A DNA stretch of 53,420 bases from NCBI RefSeq assembly GCF_002159845.1, contig NZ_NFJK01000022.1, forward strand, positions 1-53,420, written 5' to 3'. Shown piece by piece: positions 43,703 through 53,355 of this stretch. Made by a program: the position numbers and the translations under genes. Source of the stretch: Anaeromassilibacillus sp. An250 (GTDB taxonomy: Bacteria > Bacillota > Clostridia > Oscillospirales > Acutalibacteraceae). Each line of letters begins with the position of its first letter. Position 1 is the first letter of the stretch. The notes beneath the pieces are model-generated. The model had not been told where the DNA came from. It saw nothing but the letters and a program-made list of their open reading frames with translations, and did not search any database.

Positions 43703-44074
43703 ATGCCAAGCCATAGAATGGGACGGACGACGGAGGACATCCGCCGGGAGCTCACCGCGATTTTCCGGGAGCTCAAGGACCCGCGCGTGCAGGGATTAAT
43801 CAGTATTGTGCGCGTGGATGTGTCGAGCGACCTCTCGTACTGCACCGTCTATATCAGCGCGATGGAAGGCATGGAGCACGCAAAGCAGGCGACGCAGGGC
43901 TTGAAGTCCGCCTCCGGCTATATCCGCCGGGAGCTGGGCCAGCGGCTGCGCCTGCGCCATGTGCCGGAGATGCACTTTAAGGCGACGGACTCCATCGAAT
44001 ACAGCGCAAACATTTCGAAAATTTTAAACGACCTGCCGCTTCCCAAGGAGGACGGACAGGAGGAAGAACCCTAA
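43703..44074 (+). CDS. rbfA: Ribosome-binding factor A
   Basis: A 123-residue protein of the KH-like RbfA family, needed for 30S maturation and cold growth. Family motifs are REGRTTEDIRRELTAIFRELKDPR-like start, ISIVRVDVSSDLSYCTVYIS and the C-terminal RHVPEMHFKATDSIEYSANISKIL. ATG 43703 follows GGAGGTGA. The gap to nrnA is 300 bp and strongly structured. Confidence 0.93.
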   Translation: MPSHRMGRTTEDIRRELTAIFRELKDPRVQGLISIVRVDVSSDLSYCTVYISAMEGMEHAKQATQGLKSASGYIRRELGQRLRLRHVPEMHFKATDSIEYSANISKILNDLPLPKEDGQEEEP

Positions 44075-44110
44075 CCAACCGCCGGGGGAGCCCCGGGGGA
44101 ACGCGGGGCG

Positions 44111-44204
44111 GCGGGGACGTGCGCGCGGTCCGAAGGGACCGCGCCTGGGAATCCCTTTGGGATTTCCCGGCGGGGATTCGCAGGAATCCCCGGCACGTCC
44201 CCGC
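44111..44204 (+). ncRNA. Candidate structured RNA with a four-way (cloverleaf) junction
   Basis: GCGGGGACGTGC (44111-44122) pairs perfectly with GCACGTCCCCGC (44193-44204). Between them three hairpins fit with at most three unpaired bases at each join: GCGCGGTCC-GAAG-GGACCGCGC (44123-44144), GGGAATCCC-TTT-GGGATTTCCC (44147-44168, one bulge), and GGGGATTC-GCAG-GAATCCCC (44172-44191). All lie between rbfA and nrnA within the operon. It could be an RNA element or a mobile inverted-repeat element inserted there. Confidence 0.5.
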
Positions 44205-44374
44205 TTCAGGCGTTCCACACGCTTTTTGCTTTGGGGGACCGGGGCCAAACAAGCCGGGCGGACAACCCCAGGCCGGAAGGGATCCCCGGCGGCTGCCTGC
44301 GGGCAAGAACGGGAAGAATTTTGAAAACAGACGGAGAAGACATTCCGGAGACCGAAAGGGGAGTGTAGCAAACG

Positions 44375-45343
44375 ATGATCAGCCTGGATGACGCGGCGGA
44401 GTATCTGCGCCGTGCGGACGACATCGTCATTTTGAGCCATCAATTCCCGGATGGGGATACGTTTGGTTCGGCCGCCGCGCTTTGTATGGCGCTGCAAAGC
44501 ATGGGCAAACGCGCCAAAACGCGCTGCCGCCATGCGGTCAGCGCAAAGTACGCCTTTATGTTCCGCGGCGTGAAAAAACAGGAATTTGAGCCAAAGACGG
44601 TTGTGGCGGTGGACGTCGCGGACATCGACCTGCTGGGCGAACCCATCCGCGAGGAATACGAGGGCCGCGTGGACCTCTGCATCGACCACCACGCGGGCAA
44701 CCGCACCTTTGCAAAATATACGTATGTGGACAGCACAGCCGCCGCGACGACGGAGATCATCTATGCGCTCATCACCAAATTGGGCGCGAAGATCACGCCG
44801 GAGATCGCCGAGGCCATCTATACCGGTATCACCACGGATACCGGATGCTTTAAATATACGAACGCGACGCCGCGCACGTACCGCATCGCCGCGTGCATGA
44901 TGGAGACCGGCATCGATGCGGCCGCCATCAACCGCGAGATGTTCGATACCAAGACCCGCGCCCGGCTGGAGATGGAGCGCCGGGTCTTAGACTCCATGAA
45001 CTTCTACCTGGACGACCGGTGCGCCGTCGTGTACATCCTGCGCGATATGATTGCGGAATCGGGCGCCTGCGAGGACGATTTGGAGGGGCTGGCGGCCATC
45101 CCGCGCCAGATCGAAGGGGTGCTGGTCGGCGTCACCCTGCGCGAAAAGAAAAGCGGGGAATACAAGGTCTCCCTGCGCACACAGGAGCCGGTGAACGCGG
45201 CGCAGATCTGCGCGCTGTTCGACGGCGGCGGCCATGCGTGCGCGGCGGGCTGTACGCTTCCGGGCCCAAAGGAAGCGGCGACCGAGCGGATCGTCGCTGC
45301 AATCGGCGCGTATCTGGAACAGCAGAAGGAGGACGGCCGGTGA
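44375..45343 (+). CDS. nrnA: DHH-family bifunctional oligoribonuclease/pAp phosphatase NrnA
   Basis: A 322-residue DHH/DHHA1 phosphoesterase that degrades nano-RNAs and hydrolyses pAp. Motif I is FPDGDTFGSAAAL, followed by VAVDVADIDLLG, the DHH motif CIDHHAGN and TGITTDTGCFKY; the C-terminal DHHA1 domain ends with FDGGGHACAAGC. ATG 44375. It overlaps truB by four bases (GTGA). In this operon position it is common in Firmicutes. Confidence 0.93.
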   Translation: MISLDDAAEYLRRADDIVILSHQFPDGDTFGSAAALCMALQSMGKRAKTRCRHAVSAKYAFMFRGVKKQEFEPKTVVAVDVADIDLLGEPIREEYEGRVDLCIDHHAGNRTFAKYTYVDSTAAATTEIIYALITKLGAKITPEIAEAIYTGITTDTGCFKYTNATPRTYRIAACMMETGIDAAAINREMFDTKTRARLEMERRVLDSMNFYLDDRCAVVYILRDMIAESGACEDDLEGLAAIPRQIEGVLVGVTLREKKSGEYKVSLRTQEPVNAAQICALFDGGGHACAAGCTLPGPKEAATERIVAAIGAYLEQQKEDGR

Positions 45344-46242
45344 ACGGCGTCCTGGTGGTGGACAAACCGGCGGATTACACCTCCTTCGATGTGGTCGCCG
45401 TGGTGCGGCGCCTCGCCGGGCGCGAAAAGACTGGGCACACGGGGACGCTGGACCCCATGGCCACGGGCGTTTTACCCATCCTGCTGGGAAAGGCGACCCG
45501 GGCGGCGTCCCTGCTGGAGGACACCAGCAAGGAATACCGCGCGGAATTCGCCTTCGGCTACGCCACGGATACCCAGGACTCCACCGGGGAGGTGCTTGCG
45601 CGCAGCGATGTGCGCGTGACAAAGGACGCGCTGCTGGCGGCGCTCCCGCATTTCCGTGGAAATATCCTCCAGGAGCCGCCGATGTACTCCGCCGTGCGCA
45701 AGGACGGCAAGCGGTTGTATGAGCTCGCGCGCCAGGGGATCACGGTGGAGCGGGAAAAACGCCCGGTCACGATTGAAACGCTGGAATGCATCCGCTTTGA
45801 CGAAGCCTCCCAGACCGGCGCGCTGGAGGTGCGCTGTTCCAAAGGGACCTATATCCGCACCCTGTGCGCGGACATTGCCGCTGCGCTCGGCACATACGGC
45901 GTGATGACCGCGCTGCGGCGGACGTCGGCGTGCGGATTCTCATTGGAGGACGCCGTCCCCCTCGACGGTGCGCGCGCTTTGGCGGAAGAGGGGAAGCTGG
46001 AATCGCGCGTGCTCCCGGTGGACCGGCTGTTTTCCGAGCGGCCCGCGCTGCGCGTGTCGGCGGCACAGGCGGTCCGGTTCCGCAACGGCGGAAGCCTCGA
46101 CCTGGGGCGTACGGCGCTCGCTAAACAGAATGCGGCGGACGGGCTGCGGCTGCGGGTGTACGGCCCCGAGGGAACCTTCCTGGGGCTGGGGACCGTGGAC
46201 CGCGGTGCAAACGAATTAAAAATTTTGAAGCTATTCGTCTGA
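45340..46242 (+). CDS. truB: tRNA pseudouridine-55 synthase TruB
   Basis: A 300-residue enzyme that makes pseudouridine 55 in the T-loop of tRNAs. GTG 45340 overlaps the nrnA stop; GAAGGAGG is upstream. Motif I GVLVVDKPADYTSFD, motif II GHTGTLDPMATGVLPI with the catalytic Asp, and EPPMYSAVRKDGKRLYELAR are all present, followed by the thumb motif SKGTYIRTLCADI. The C-terminal extension ends ANELKILKLFV. Longer frames upstream in the same phase are not real. Confidence 0.94.
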   Translation: MNGVLVVDKPADYTSFDVVAVVRRLAGREKTGHTGTLDPMATGVLPILLGKATRAASLLEDTSKEYRAEFAFGYATDTQDSTGEVLARSDVRVTKDALLAALPHFRGNILQEPPMYSAVRKDGKRLYELARQGITVEREKRPVTIETLECIRFDEASQTGALEVRCSKGTYIRTLCADIAAALGTYGVMTALRRTSACGFSLEDAVPLDGARALAEEGKLESRVLPVDRLFSERPALRVSAAQAVRFRNGGSLDLGRTALAKQNAADGLRLRVYGPEGTFLGLGTVDRGANELKILKLFV

Positions 46243-46333
46243 CGGCGGCGCAAGGGAGGCCGGCCCCCGCAGGGGCGGGCTGGGAGCCCTTTCAGGCTGC
46301 CGGCGGACGGGCAGGGAGATAAAGGAACCATCT

Positions 46334-47260
46334 ATGAACGTATACCATGATTTGACTCCGGGCGCGCCGCGGGCCGCGGTCGCTCTCGGCTGCTTTGACG
46401 GCCTGCATCTGGGGCACCGGCGTGTGATCCGCGCGGCGTGTGCGCCGGGCCTGACGCCGTCCGTGCTGACCTTTGCGGACCCGCTCGAGGAGCTGGGCGG
46501 GAAATCCGGCGGGCAGCTGGTCACCAAGCGCCAGAAGCTCCACCTGTTGGAGCAGATGGGCGTGCAGCAGGTGTATTCCCTGCGCTTCGCGGCGATCCGG
46601 ACCATGAGCCCGGAGCAGTTTGTGGACGAAGTCCTGGTGCGGGTCTGCCACGCCTGGAAGGTCTGCTGCGGGTTTAACTTCACCTTTGGCTACAAGGGTG
46701 CGGGCACGCCGGAGACGCTCCAGGCGCTCTGCGAGGAGCGCGGCATCGGCTGTGAAATCGTGCCCGCGGTGGAGGTGGACGGCGAGACTGTGAGCTCGAC
46801 CCGCATCCGCGCGCTGGTGCAGCAGGGGGATGTGGCGGCTGCGGAGCGTCTGCTGGGGCGGCCGTTCGGCTACGATTTCGAGATTGTGCGCGGCCGGCAG
46901 CTGGGCCGCACCATGGGCACCCCGACCATCAACCAGGTCTTCACCGAGGGCTTTGTGCTGCCGCGCTTCGGCGTATACGCCTCCCTGGTCAGCCTGAATG
47001 ACGGCGATTATTACGGCGTCACAAACGTCGGCGTGAAGCCGACCGTCGGCGCGGACGCGCCGCTGAGCGAGACATGGATCCCCGAATACCACGGCGAGGA
47101 GCTGTACGGGGAAAATATCCGCGTGGACCTGATCGATTTCATTCGCCCGGAGAAGAAATTCAGCGGGATCGAAGAGCTTCAGAACAACATCCTGCAAAAC
47201 GCGGAGACGGCAAAAAAGATCATTTCCGCATATTTACAAAAGGAAATGCCCGTGGTATAA
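46334..47260 (+). CDS. ribF: Bifunctional riboflavin kinase/FAD synthetase
   Basis: A 308-residue enzyme making FMN and FAD from riboflavin and ATP. The N-terminal adenylyltransferase domain has ALGCFDGLHLGHRRVI and VSSTRIRALVQQGDV; the flavokinase domain has GRTMGTPTINQ and YGVTNVGVKPTV, then ENIRVDLIDFIRPEKKF. ATG 46334. The rpsO promoter -10 overlaps its stop codon (47258-47260). Confidence 0.95.
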   Translation: MNVYHDLTPGAPRAAVALGCFDGLHLGHRRVIRAACAPGLTPSVLTFADPLEELGGKSGGQLVTKRQKLHLLEQMGVQQVYSLRFAAIRTMSPEQFVDEVLVRVCHAWKVCCGFNFTFGYKGAGTPETLQALCEERGIGCEIVPAVEVDGETVSSTRIRALVQQGDVAAAERLLGRPFGYDFEIVRGRQLGRTMGTPTINQVFTEGFVLPRFGVYASLVSLNDGDYYGVTNVGVKPTVGADAPLSETWIPEYHGEELYGENIRVDLIDFIRPEKKFSGIEELQNNILQNAETAKKIISAYLQKEMPVV

Positions 47261-47402
47261 TACCTGTAGTTTTGCCCCGGAAATATGGGGCGTGCGAGGC
47301 TACCCTATTCCCGGTTGCAGGGGTAAGCCCGGTCGGGCAGACACCGGCCTGCTACTGTGAATATGGGCGCATAGAAAAGGGGTTTGCCCCCAAATTTTAG
47401 AA
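47233..47402 (+). promoter_or_regulatory. rpsO promoter and structured leader
   Basis: TTTACA (47233-47238), 17-bp spacer, TATAAT (47256-47261) form a near-consensus promoter inside the end of ribF. The ~140-nt leader has GCCCC-ggaaatat-GGGGC, a GGCTACCC...GGGGTAAGCC pairing and CCGGTC...GACACCGG, consistent with a leader of the autoregulated S15 type, though I cannot match it to one named class. Confidence 0.6.
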
Positions 47403-47417
47403 AAGGTGGAAAAGCAC

Positions 47418-47681
47418 ATGCTGAAAGAAGAAAAGACAGCCATTATCCAGGAATATGCGATGCACGAGGGCGACACCGGTTCCCCGGAAGTCCAGATCGC
47501 AGTCCTCACCAAGAGAATCAACGACCTGACGGCGCATTTGAAGATCCATCAGAAGGACCATCACTCCCGCCGCGGCCTGCTGAAGATGGTTGGCCAGAGA
47601 AGAAACCTGCTCAACTACCTCATGCGTGTGGACATCGAGCGCTATCGTACGATCATTGCCAAGCTCGGCATCCGTAAATAA
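47418..47681 (+). CDS. rpsO: 30S ribosomal protein S15
   Basis: An 87-residue S15 with the family motifs [40 protein letters not shown] and [26 protein letters not shown] 47418 follows AAGGTGG; the four codons before it are leader. It binds 16S rRNA helix 22 and often controls its own mRNA. Confidence 0.97.
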   Translation: MLKEEKTAIIQEYAMHEGDTGSPEVQIAVLTKRINDLTAHLKIHQKDHHSRRGLLKMVGQRRNLLNYLMRVDIERYRTIIAKLGIRK

Positions 47682-48008
47682 GAAAACATTGGCTGGGGCA
47701 GGCGGCATTTTGCCGTCTGCCCTTCTGCGCGTTCAGGCAGAGGGAGGCGCCGCCGCGTCAAGCGCCGGTTGCCGCCTGTTTGCCCGATCCCGATGGGAAG
47801 TGCAGGCCTTAGCCGTGAAACGAACGCCGCGCCCGGCGCGGGGCTGGTTTCATTGCTAAACCTGTTTCCTCCCGAAGGGGTTGCAACCCAATGGACAGAT
47901 TGACAGACGCCCTTGGAAAGGGCCGGACGGCCATTTTTGCCGGTTGCCGGTGGGCTTTCCGGGGCAAGATGAGAGAACCATGCATTTCTGATTCTAGGAG
48001 GAGACAAG
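47682..48008. other. Intergenic region between rpsO and pnp
   Basis: GGGCAGGCGGCA (47696-47707) pairs with TGCCGTCTGCCC (47711-47722) in a hairpin with a weak T tail, probably a partial terminator. TGAAAC (47816-47821) and GTTTCA (47847-47852) enclose GCGCC-c-GGCGC. No gene is seen; the pnp site TAGGAGGAG ends the region. Confidence 0.5.
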
Positions 48009-50243
48009 ATGTTTGAAAATTTCAGAACGTTTGAAACGGATTTTGCCGGACGTCCGCTGGTGATTGAAACCGGCAAGATGGCGCAGCTCGCAAACGGCGA
48101 ATGCCTGGTCCGCTACGGCGACACCGTGGTGCATGTCGCGGTGACCGCTTCCGCGAAGCCGCGCGAGGGCGTGGATTTCTTCCCGCTTTCCGTGGACTTT
48201 GAAGAGAAGCTCTATGCGGTGGGCAAGATCCCCGGTTCCTTCCTCAAGAGGGAGGGACGCCCGAGCGATAAGGCGATTTTGACGTCCCGCGTGATCGACC
48301 GCCCGATCCGCCCGCTGTTCCCGAAGGACATGCGCAACGACGTCTCCGTCGTCTGCACCGTGATGAGCGTGGACCACGATTGCCTGCCCGAGATCGCCGC
48401 CATGGTCGGCACCTCCATCGCGCTGACCATCTCCGACATCCCGTGGAACGGCCCGATCTCCGGCGTATCCGTCGGCCTGATCGACGGCGAATATATCATC
48501 AACCCGACCTCGGAACAGCGTGAAAAGAGCCGTATGGCCGTCACCGTCGCTTCCACGGACGAGCGCATCGCCATGATCGAGGCGGGCGCGAAGATCGTCA
48601 CCGACGAAGAGATGTACAACGGCATCATGGCGGGCCACGAGGCCAACCAGAAGATCATCGAGTTCATCAAGGGCATCCAGAAGGAGATCGGCAAGGAGAA
48701 GTTCAGCTACCCGAGCAACGAGCCGGACGAAGAGATGCTCAACGCCATCAAAGAGTTCGCCATGGAGGACGTGAAGTACGCCCTCGATACGGACGACAAG
48801 AACGTCCGCGACGAACGCCTCAAGCCGATCTATGAGAAGGTGCATGAGAAGTTCGACCCGATCTACCCCGAGCAGGAGGCCAAGATCGAGGAATGCATGT
48901 ACCGCACCCAGAAATACATTGTCCGCCGCTGGCTGCTGGACGAGCAGAAGCGCGTGGACGGCCGTCAGATGGACCAGATGCGTCCGCTTGCGGCAGAGAT
49001 CGACCTGCTCCCGCGCGTGCACGGTTCCGGCATGTTCACCCGCGGCCAGACGCAGGTGCTCACTGTAGCGACCCTCGGGCCGGTCAGCGACCAGCAGATG
49101 CTGGACGGCATCGACGAGGAGGAGTTCAAGCGCTATATCCACCAGTACAATTTCCCGTCCTACTCCGTCGGTGAGACGAAGCCCAGCCGCGGCCCGGGCC
49201 GCCGTGAAATCGGTCACGGCGCATTGGCAGAGCGCGCGTTGGTGCCAGTGATCCCGTCGGTGGAGGAATTCCCGTATGCATACCGCCTGGTCTCCGAGGT
49301 GCTTTCTTCGAACGGTTCCACCTCCCAGGCGTCCATCTGCGGTTCCACCCTGGCGCTGATGGCGGCCGGCGTGCCGATCGAGGCGCCGGTGGCCGGCATC
49401 TCCTGCGGCCTCATCACAGAGGGCGAGCGCTGGATGACCATGGTGGACATCCAGGGCGTGGAGGACTTCTTCGGCGACATGGACTTCAAGGTCGCGGGCA
49501 CCAAGGAGGGCATCACCGCCATCCAGATGGACCTCAAGATCAGCGGCCTGACCCCGGAGATGGTCAAGGAAGCGCTGGAAAAGACCCACAAGGCCCGCAA
49601 CTACATCATCGACGAGATCATCCTCAAGTGCATTCCGGAGCCGCGCAAGGAGCTCTCCAAGTATGCGCCGAAGATGATGAGCACTGTGATCCCGGTGGAC
49701 AAGATCCGCGAGGTCATCGGTTCCGGCGGCAAGGTCATCCAGAAGATCTGCGCCGAGTGCGACGTCAAGATGGATGTGGAAGAGGACGGCCATGTGTTTA
49801 TTTCCGGCCTCGATAAGGACAATTGCCAGCGCGCACTGACGATCGTGGACACCATTGTCAACGATCCGGAGCCGGGCGCCATTTACAACGGCAAGGTCAC
49901 GCGCATTATGGACTTCGGCGCATTTGTAGAGATCGCCCCCGGCAAGGAGGGCCTGGTGCATATCTCCCGCCTGGATGTGAAGCGCACCGAGAAGGTGACG
50001 GACGTTGTCAATGTGGGCGACGAGGTCATGGTCAAGGTGTTGGAGATCGACGACAAGGGCCGTTTGAACCTGTCCCGCCGCGATGCGCTGATCGAGGTGG
50101 AGGGCCTGGTGCCGGAGAACACGATCTCGGATTCCCCGCGCCGCCCGGAGCGCCGCGACGGAGGGCATTTCCGCCGCAGAGACGACCGCCCGCGCGCCAG
50201 CAACGGGTTTATCGCCAATACCAATAAGAAGCCCAATAAATAA
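48009..50243 (+). CDS. pnp: Polyribonucleotide nucleotidyltransferase (PNPase)
   Basis: A 744-residue phosphorolytic 3' exoribonuclease. ATG 48009 follows TAGGAGGAG. Two RNase PH-like domains ([29 protein letters not shown] start; [33 protein letters not shown] in the second), KH ([18 protein letters not shown]) and C-terminal S1 ([30 protein letters not shown]) are complete. A basic, disordered tail follows. Confidence 0.97.
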   Translation: MFENFRTFETDFAGRPLVIETGKMAQLANGECLVRYGDTVVHVAVTASAKPREGVDFFPLSVDFEEKLYAVGKIPGSFLKREGRPSDKAILTSRVIDRPIRPLFPKDMRNDVSVVCTVMSVDHDCLPEIAAMVGTSIALTISDIPWNGPISGVSVGLIDGEYIINPTSEQREKSRMAVTVASTDERIAMIEAGAKIVTDEEMYNGIMAGHEANQKIIEFIKGIQKEIGKEKFSYPSNEPDEEMLNAIKEFAMEDVKYALDTDDKNVRDERLKPIYEKVHEKFDPIYPEQEAKIEECMYRTQKYIVRRWLLDEQKRVDGRQMDQMRPLAAEIDLLPRVHGSGMFTRGQTQVLTVATLGPVSDQQMLDGIDEEEFKRYIHQYNFPSYSVGETKPSRGPGRREIGHGALAERALVPVIPSVEEFPYAYRLVSEVLSSNGSTSQASICGSTLALMAAGVPIEAPVAGISCGLITEGERWMTMVDIQGVEDFFGDMDFKVAGTKEGITAIQMDLKISGLTPEMVKEALEKTHKARNYIIDEIILKCIPEPRKELSKYAPKMMSTVIPVDKIREVIGSGGKVIQKICAECDVKMDVEEDGHVFISGLDKDNCQRALTIVDTIVNDPEPGAIYNGKVTRIMDFGAFVEIAPGKEGLVHISRLDVKRTEKVTDVVNVGDEVMVKVLEIDDKGRLNLSRRDALIEVEGLVPENTISDSPRRPERRDGGHFRRRDDRPRASNGFIANTNKKPNK

Positions 50244-50256
50244 GAAGGCAGGAACT

Positions 50257-50290
50257 GGCTGCCCTGGGAGCTTCCCGGGGCGGCCTTTTT
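50257..50290 (+). terminator. pnp terminator
   Basis: GGCTGCCCTGGGA pairs with TTCCCGGGGCGGCC through two wobbles, followed by five T residues. Bases 50291-50450 beyond it show no gene. Confidence 0.85.
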
Positions 50291-50452
50291 GCACCCTTTG
50301 GGGATTCTTTCCCGGGCAAAGGGCGGTTGTATGCAAGGCCCGTTCCCCAATCGGGACGGCGGTTGATGGCCCTGGATATCGATGTTTTACCAAAAGATAG
50401 CCAAGCCGTACAAAATTTTTGGAAATCCTTTGCTTTTTCTTCGGATAAATAC

Positions 50453-50482
50453 TTGTAACAGATGGGGGAAATGGCGTATAAT
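50453..50482 (+). promoter_or_regulatory. Promoter of the second TasA-like gene
   Basis: TTGTAA (50453-50458), 18-bp spacer, TATAAT (50477-50482), 65 bp before the start. Confidence 0.65.
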
Positions 50483-50546
50483 AAACATGAGTTATACCGT
50501 CCTCCGTTTAGGTTGAGGGCGGCAGTTGCAGAAGGAGCGTGAGAGG

Positions 50547-52445
50547 ATGGACAAGACAAAAAGGCATCTCGTTTTATCGATTGTCTCGTTTTTGCTTGTG
50601 TTGACGCTGTTGGGAGGGACCACCTTTGCTTGGTATATGGATGCCGAACGGGTCGGTTCGAATTTTCAAGCCGGCGTGTTGGATGTCGATTTGACAGAGG
50701 GCAACACTGAAGAGGTTGTGCCCTTGAATTTCACCAACCTTCGCCCGCTGACCATTGATCAGCTGCGCGATGCGTTCCAAATGGATGAAGACGGGGTCAT
50801 CACCAATAAAAACCAGGAAGGCTTTGCAGGCGTCCCGCTGTATTTCTATCAGGTGAATGTGGAAAACAAGGGGACGCTTCCTGCACGCGTCAATTTGGCG
50901 ATCCGGGAGCAGGCAAAGGGCAGCGATCCGGACCTCCCATATGGACATACGATCCCCAATATTGTGGAAAACGGCACGGGCGGCGTCCAGGTGGATGAGG
51001 ACGAGCCGGAGATTGCCTGCCAAAACGATCTGCGCGGGGTGCTGCATATCCAGCTGTACCGGGTGGCAGAGACGGCGGACGGCTACGCGCTTCAGCCGAT
51101 TGACAACGGCGCAGGGGACGGGGACATCGACGGTACCGTGACCCTGTGGAAGGACGGCAAGCCTTCGGACTATGCCGTGCCGGAAATCCTCAAAGCAGGG
51201 GAAAAGGATTCTTACATTGTGGCGGCATGGTTGCCGGAAACGGTTGGCAACGAGAGCCAGGGGCAGCATTTCCATGCAGCCCTGTATGTCAATGCCGGCC
51301 AGGTGGACGAGGGTGCAAGCCAGGCACCGCTGCCCGGCTGGAGCGATTCTCCCTCTGAAGGAGAAGGCGGAGAAGAGGGCGGCGAAACGCAGGTCCAGGC
51401 TACCGTTAAGGTCTATTATGAAACGGTGGACGGTACGCGCACCTTGGTAAAAGAAGTCGACCGCGCGATCGAAGCCGCGCCGGGTTCAGTTGACCTGAAG
51501 CCGGCCGCCAGCGAGCTGGAAGGCACCGGATACCGCCCGGCAAATATGGACGAGACATATACCATCACCCTGGCGGAAGACGGGACCGTCACGTATCAGG
51601 GCGAGGACACGGCGGCGACCTTCACAGCGGAGGAAGACGTGTATGTGGACGATACCAGCAAGGACTTTGACAGTGGCGACGGCACGAAAGAAAATCCGTT
51701 TTTGATTATGAACGCCCGCCAGCTGGACAATGTGCGCAAGTATATGGGCTCGTCGACAAGGGGCGATTTCTATTACTTTGAGATCGGCCGCAATATCGAC
51801 CTGACGGGCTACTACGGCGAAACTTGGGCAGAACAGGGTTGGACCGAAGACCGGGGCTGGATGCCGATCGGTTGGACGCCGGACAGCAACACAAATTGCG
51901 ACGAATTCTGGGGTAACCTGGACGGACAGGGCTATACCATTACCGGATTGACGATTCATAATCCCACGAATGTGCAGACCGGATTGTTCGGCTGGGTCAA
52001 GGGGCAGACCGGTCATGAGGATGCCGGTGTAATTCGCAATCTGAAGGTTGAGGAACCCGACGTGTGGGGCCGTATGAATGGATCGACAAACTCTACGCTT
52101 GCAAGAGTGGGAGTGATTGCTGGCTATATTACCACTGGAAGTGCGACGATTGATAATTGTCATGTTATAGGCGGTTCTGTCAAAGGTGGTAAAGAAGGGA
52201 TTCCTTCACAGCAAGTGGGCGGCATTGTTGGCTATGAAGGTTCAGGAAGCGAACCCATCACGAATTGCACTGTTACCGATCTTGATGTAACCGTATTTGT
52301 CACAGAAGCAGAAATTGAGGATGATCCGGATGCATATGCAAAGCGTCTGCTTGTTGGTGGGAAAGTTGGCTCTGTAGGCTGGCCGGTTCATTCCACCGGT
52401 TCCGGCCGTGTGAATGGAACAGAATCTTCCATTTCGTTTGAATGA
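50547..52445 (+). CDS. TasA/camelysin-like secreted protein with GLUG repeats, paralogue of 29238
   Basis: A 632-residue exported protein, ATG 50547 behind AAGGAG. The SipW-type signal ends LVLTLLGGTTFAWYMDAERVGSNF, and the camelysin domain includes LYFYQVNVENKGTLPARVNL and LPETVGNESQGQHFH. A Ser/Glu/Gly linker, one MucBP-like repeat (VKVYYETVDGTRTLV) and a GLUG region follow (FWGNLDGQGYTITGL, VGGIVGYEGSGSEPITNC). It shares with the other protein the junction GDGTKENPFLIMNARQLDNVRKYM (GDGSQEHPFLITNDDQLNAVRKYM there). Shorter GLUG tail than its paralogue. Likely a biofilm or surface fibre protein. Confidence 0.8.
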   Translation: MDKTKRHLVLSIVSFLLVLTLLGGTTFAWYMDAERVGSNFQAGVLDVDLTEGNTEEVVPLNFTNLRPLTIDQLRDAFQMDEDGVITNKNQEGFAGVPLYFYQVNVENKGTLPARVNLAIREQAKGSDPDLPYGHTIPNIVENGTGGVQVDEDEPEIACQNDLRGVLHIQLYRVAETADGYALQPIDNGAGDGDIDGTVTLWKDGKPSDYAVPEILKAGEKDSYIVAAWLPETVGNESQGQHFHAALYVNAGQVDEGASQAPLPGWSDSPSEGEGGEEGGETQVQATVKVYYETVDGTRTLVKEVDRAIEAAPGSVDLKPAASELEGTGYRPANMDETYTITLAEDGTVTYQGEDTAATFTAEEDVYVDDTSKDFDSGDGTKENPFLIMNARQLDNVRKYMGSSTRGDFYYFEIGRNIDLTGYYGETWAEQGWTEDRGWMPIGWTPDSNTNCDEFWGNLDGQGYTITGLTIHNPTNVQTGLFGWVKGQTGHEDAGVIRNLKVEEPDVWGRMNGSTNSTLARVGVIAGYITTGSATIDNCHVIGGSVKGGKEGIPSQQVGGIVGYEGSGSEPITNCTVTDLDVTVFVTEAEIEDDPDAYAKRLLVGGKVGSVGWPVHSTGSGRVNGTESSISFE

Positions 52446-52484
52446 CTTTTCCGGGCGTTGTTCCCGTGAGTCCATGAAGCAAGC

Positions 52485-52523
52485 AAAATCAGGGGCAGAT
52501 TTACAGTCTGCCCCTGATTTTTT
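52485..52523 (+). terminator. Terminator after the second TasA-like gene
   Basis: AAAATCAGGGGCAGA (52485-52499) pairs with TCTGCCCCTGATTTT (52507-52521), a perfect stem with a T run. Confidence 0.95.
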
Positions 52524-52727
52524 ATGTTTCTTAAAGGTATTTTAAAGGAAGGCCCTTGGCTGCCACGAGCAGGCCACACGGCGTGGGAAGGCCCTTCTTT
52601 TTTTCGCCGGGCGGCCTGCAACCGGTTACAATCTTGCTACCTTTCGACAAAATCCGCGCGATCCCCTTTCCCAGACAGCCTTCCTGTGTTATAGTGGAGG
52701 AAATCCAAAAGAAGGGAATCAGGAGCT

Positions 52728-53141
52728 ATGAAAAAATTTATGCAGGAGTTTAAGACCTTTGCGCTTCGCGGAAACGTGATGGACATGGCGGTCGGCGTAA
52801 TCATCGGCAGTGCGTTTTCCGGGATCGTCACCTCCCTGACGGATAATTTTATCAACCCGATTTTGAACCTGGTCACGGGCGGCGCGACATACACCTTGCA
52901 GGACGTTGCAAGCTTCGCGTCCAGCTTCCTCACCGCTGTGGTGAATTTCCTGGTTATGGCGTTTGTACTGTTCTGCCTGCTCAAGGGAATGAACAAGTTG
53001 GCCTCCTTGGCCCATAAAAAAGAGGAGGCGCCCGCCGCGGCAACGACGAAGAAGTGCCCGTATTGCAAGACGGAAATTGCAATCGACGCGACCCGCTGCC
53101 CGCATTGTACGTCGCAGTTGCTGGATGTGGAAAAGCCGTAA
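52728..53141 (+). CDS. mscL: Large-conductance mechanosensitive channel with a C-terminal zinc ribbon
   Basis: A 137-residue MscL; ATG 52728 (TCAGGAGC upstream). The family start MKKFMQEFKTFALRGNVMDMAVGVIIGSAFSGIV and the second helix (FLTAVVNFLVMAFVLFCLLKGMN) are intact. The usual C-terminal helical bundle is replaced or extended by a zinc ribbon: CPYC and CPHC (53055-53107). MscL opens under hypo-osmotic stress to release solutes. Confidence 0.93.
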   Translation: MKKFMQEFKTFALRGNVMDMAVGVIIGSAFSGIVTSLTDNFINPILNLVTGGATYTLQDVASFASSFLTAVVNFLVMAFVLFCLLKGMNKLASLAHKKEEAPAAATTKKCPYCKTEIAIDATRCPHCTSQLLDVEKP

Positions 53142-53221
53142 GGCGTTTGGCAGGGCGCGGCAAAACAGGGGATTGCCTTTTGGGGTTTCGCACGCGCAAA
53201 AGAAGAAACCGCATGGGAAGC

Positions 53222-53254
53222 GGGCCGGCTGTTGTTGTCGCAGCCGGCCCGTTT
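53222..53254. terminator. Terminator after mscL
   Basis: GGGCCGGCTG (53222-53231) pairs with CAGCCGGCCC (53241-53250), followed by GTTTT. Confidence 0.85.
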
Positions 53255-53355
53255 TATAAAAATCTGCACCGGTGGGCGGTATGGCCACAGGATAGGGGTT
53301 GCCCTTCCAAAGGAATCCATCGCGAATGCATTCCGTGTCGAAATCTGTAGGTTTG

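Noticed and set aside
44119..44391. 90-codon frame between rbfA and nrnA
   Set aside because: It overlaps the structured element and the nrnA start, with Arg/Pro/Gly-rich content typical of GC-rich non-coding frames.
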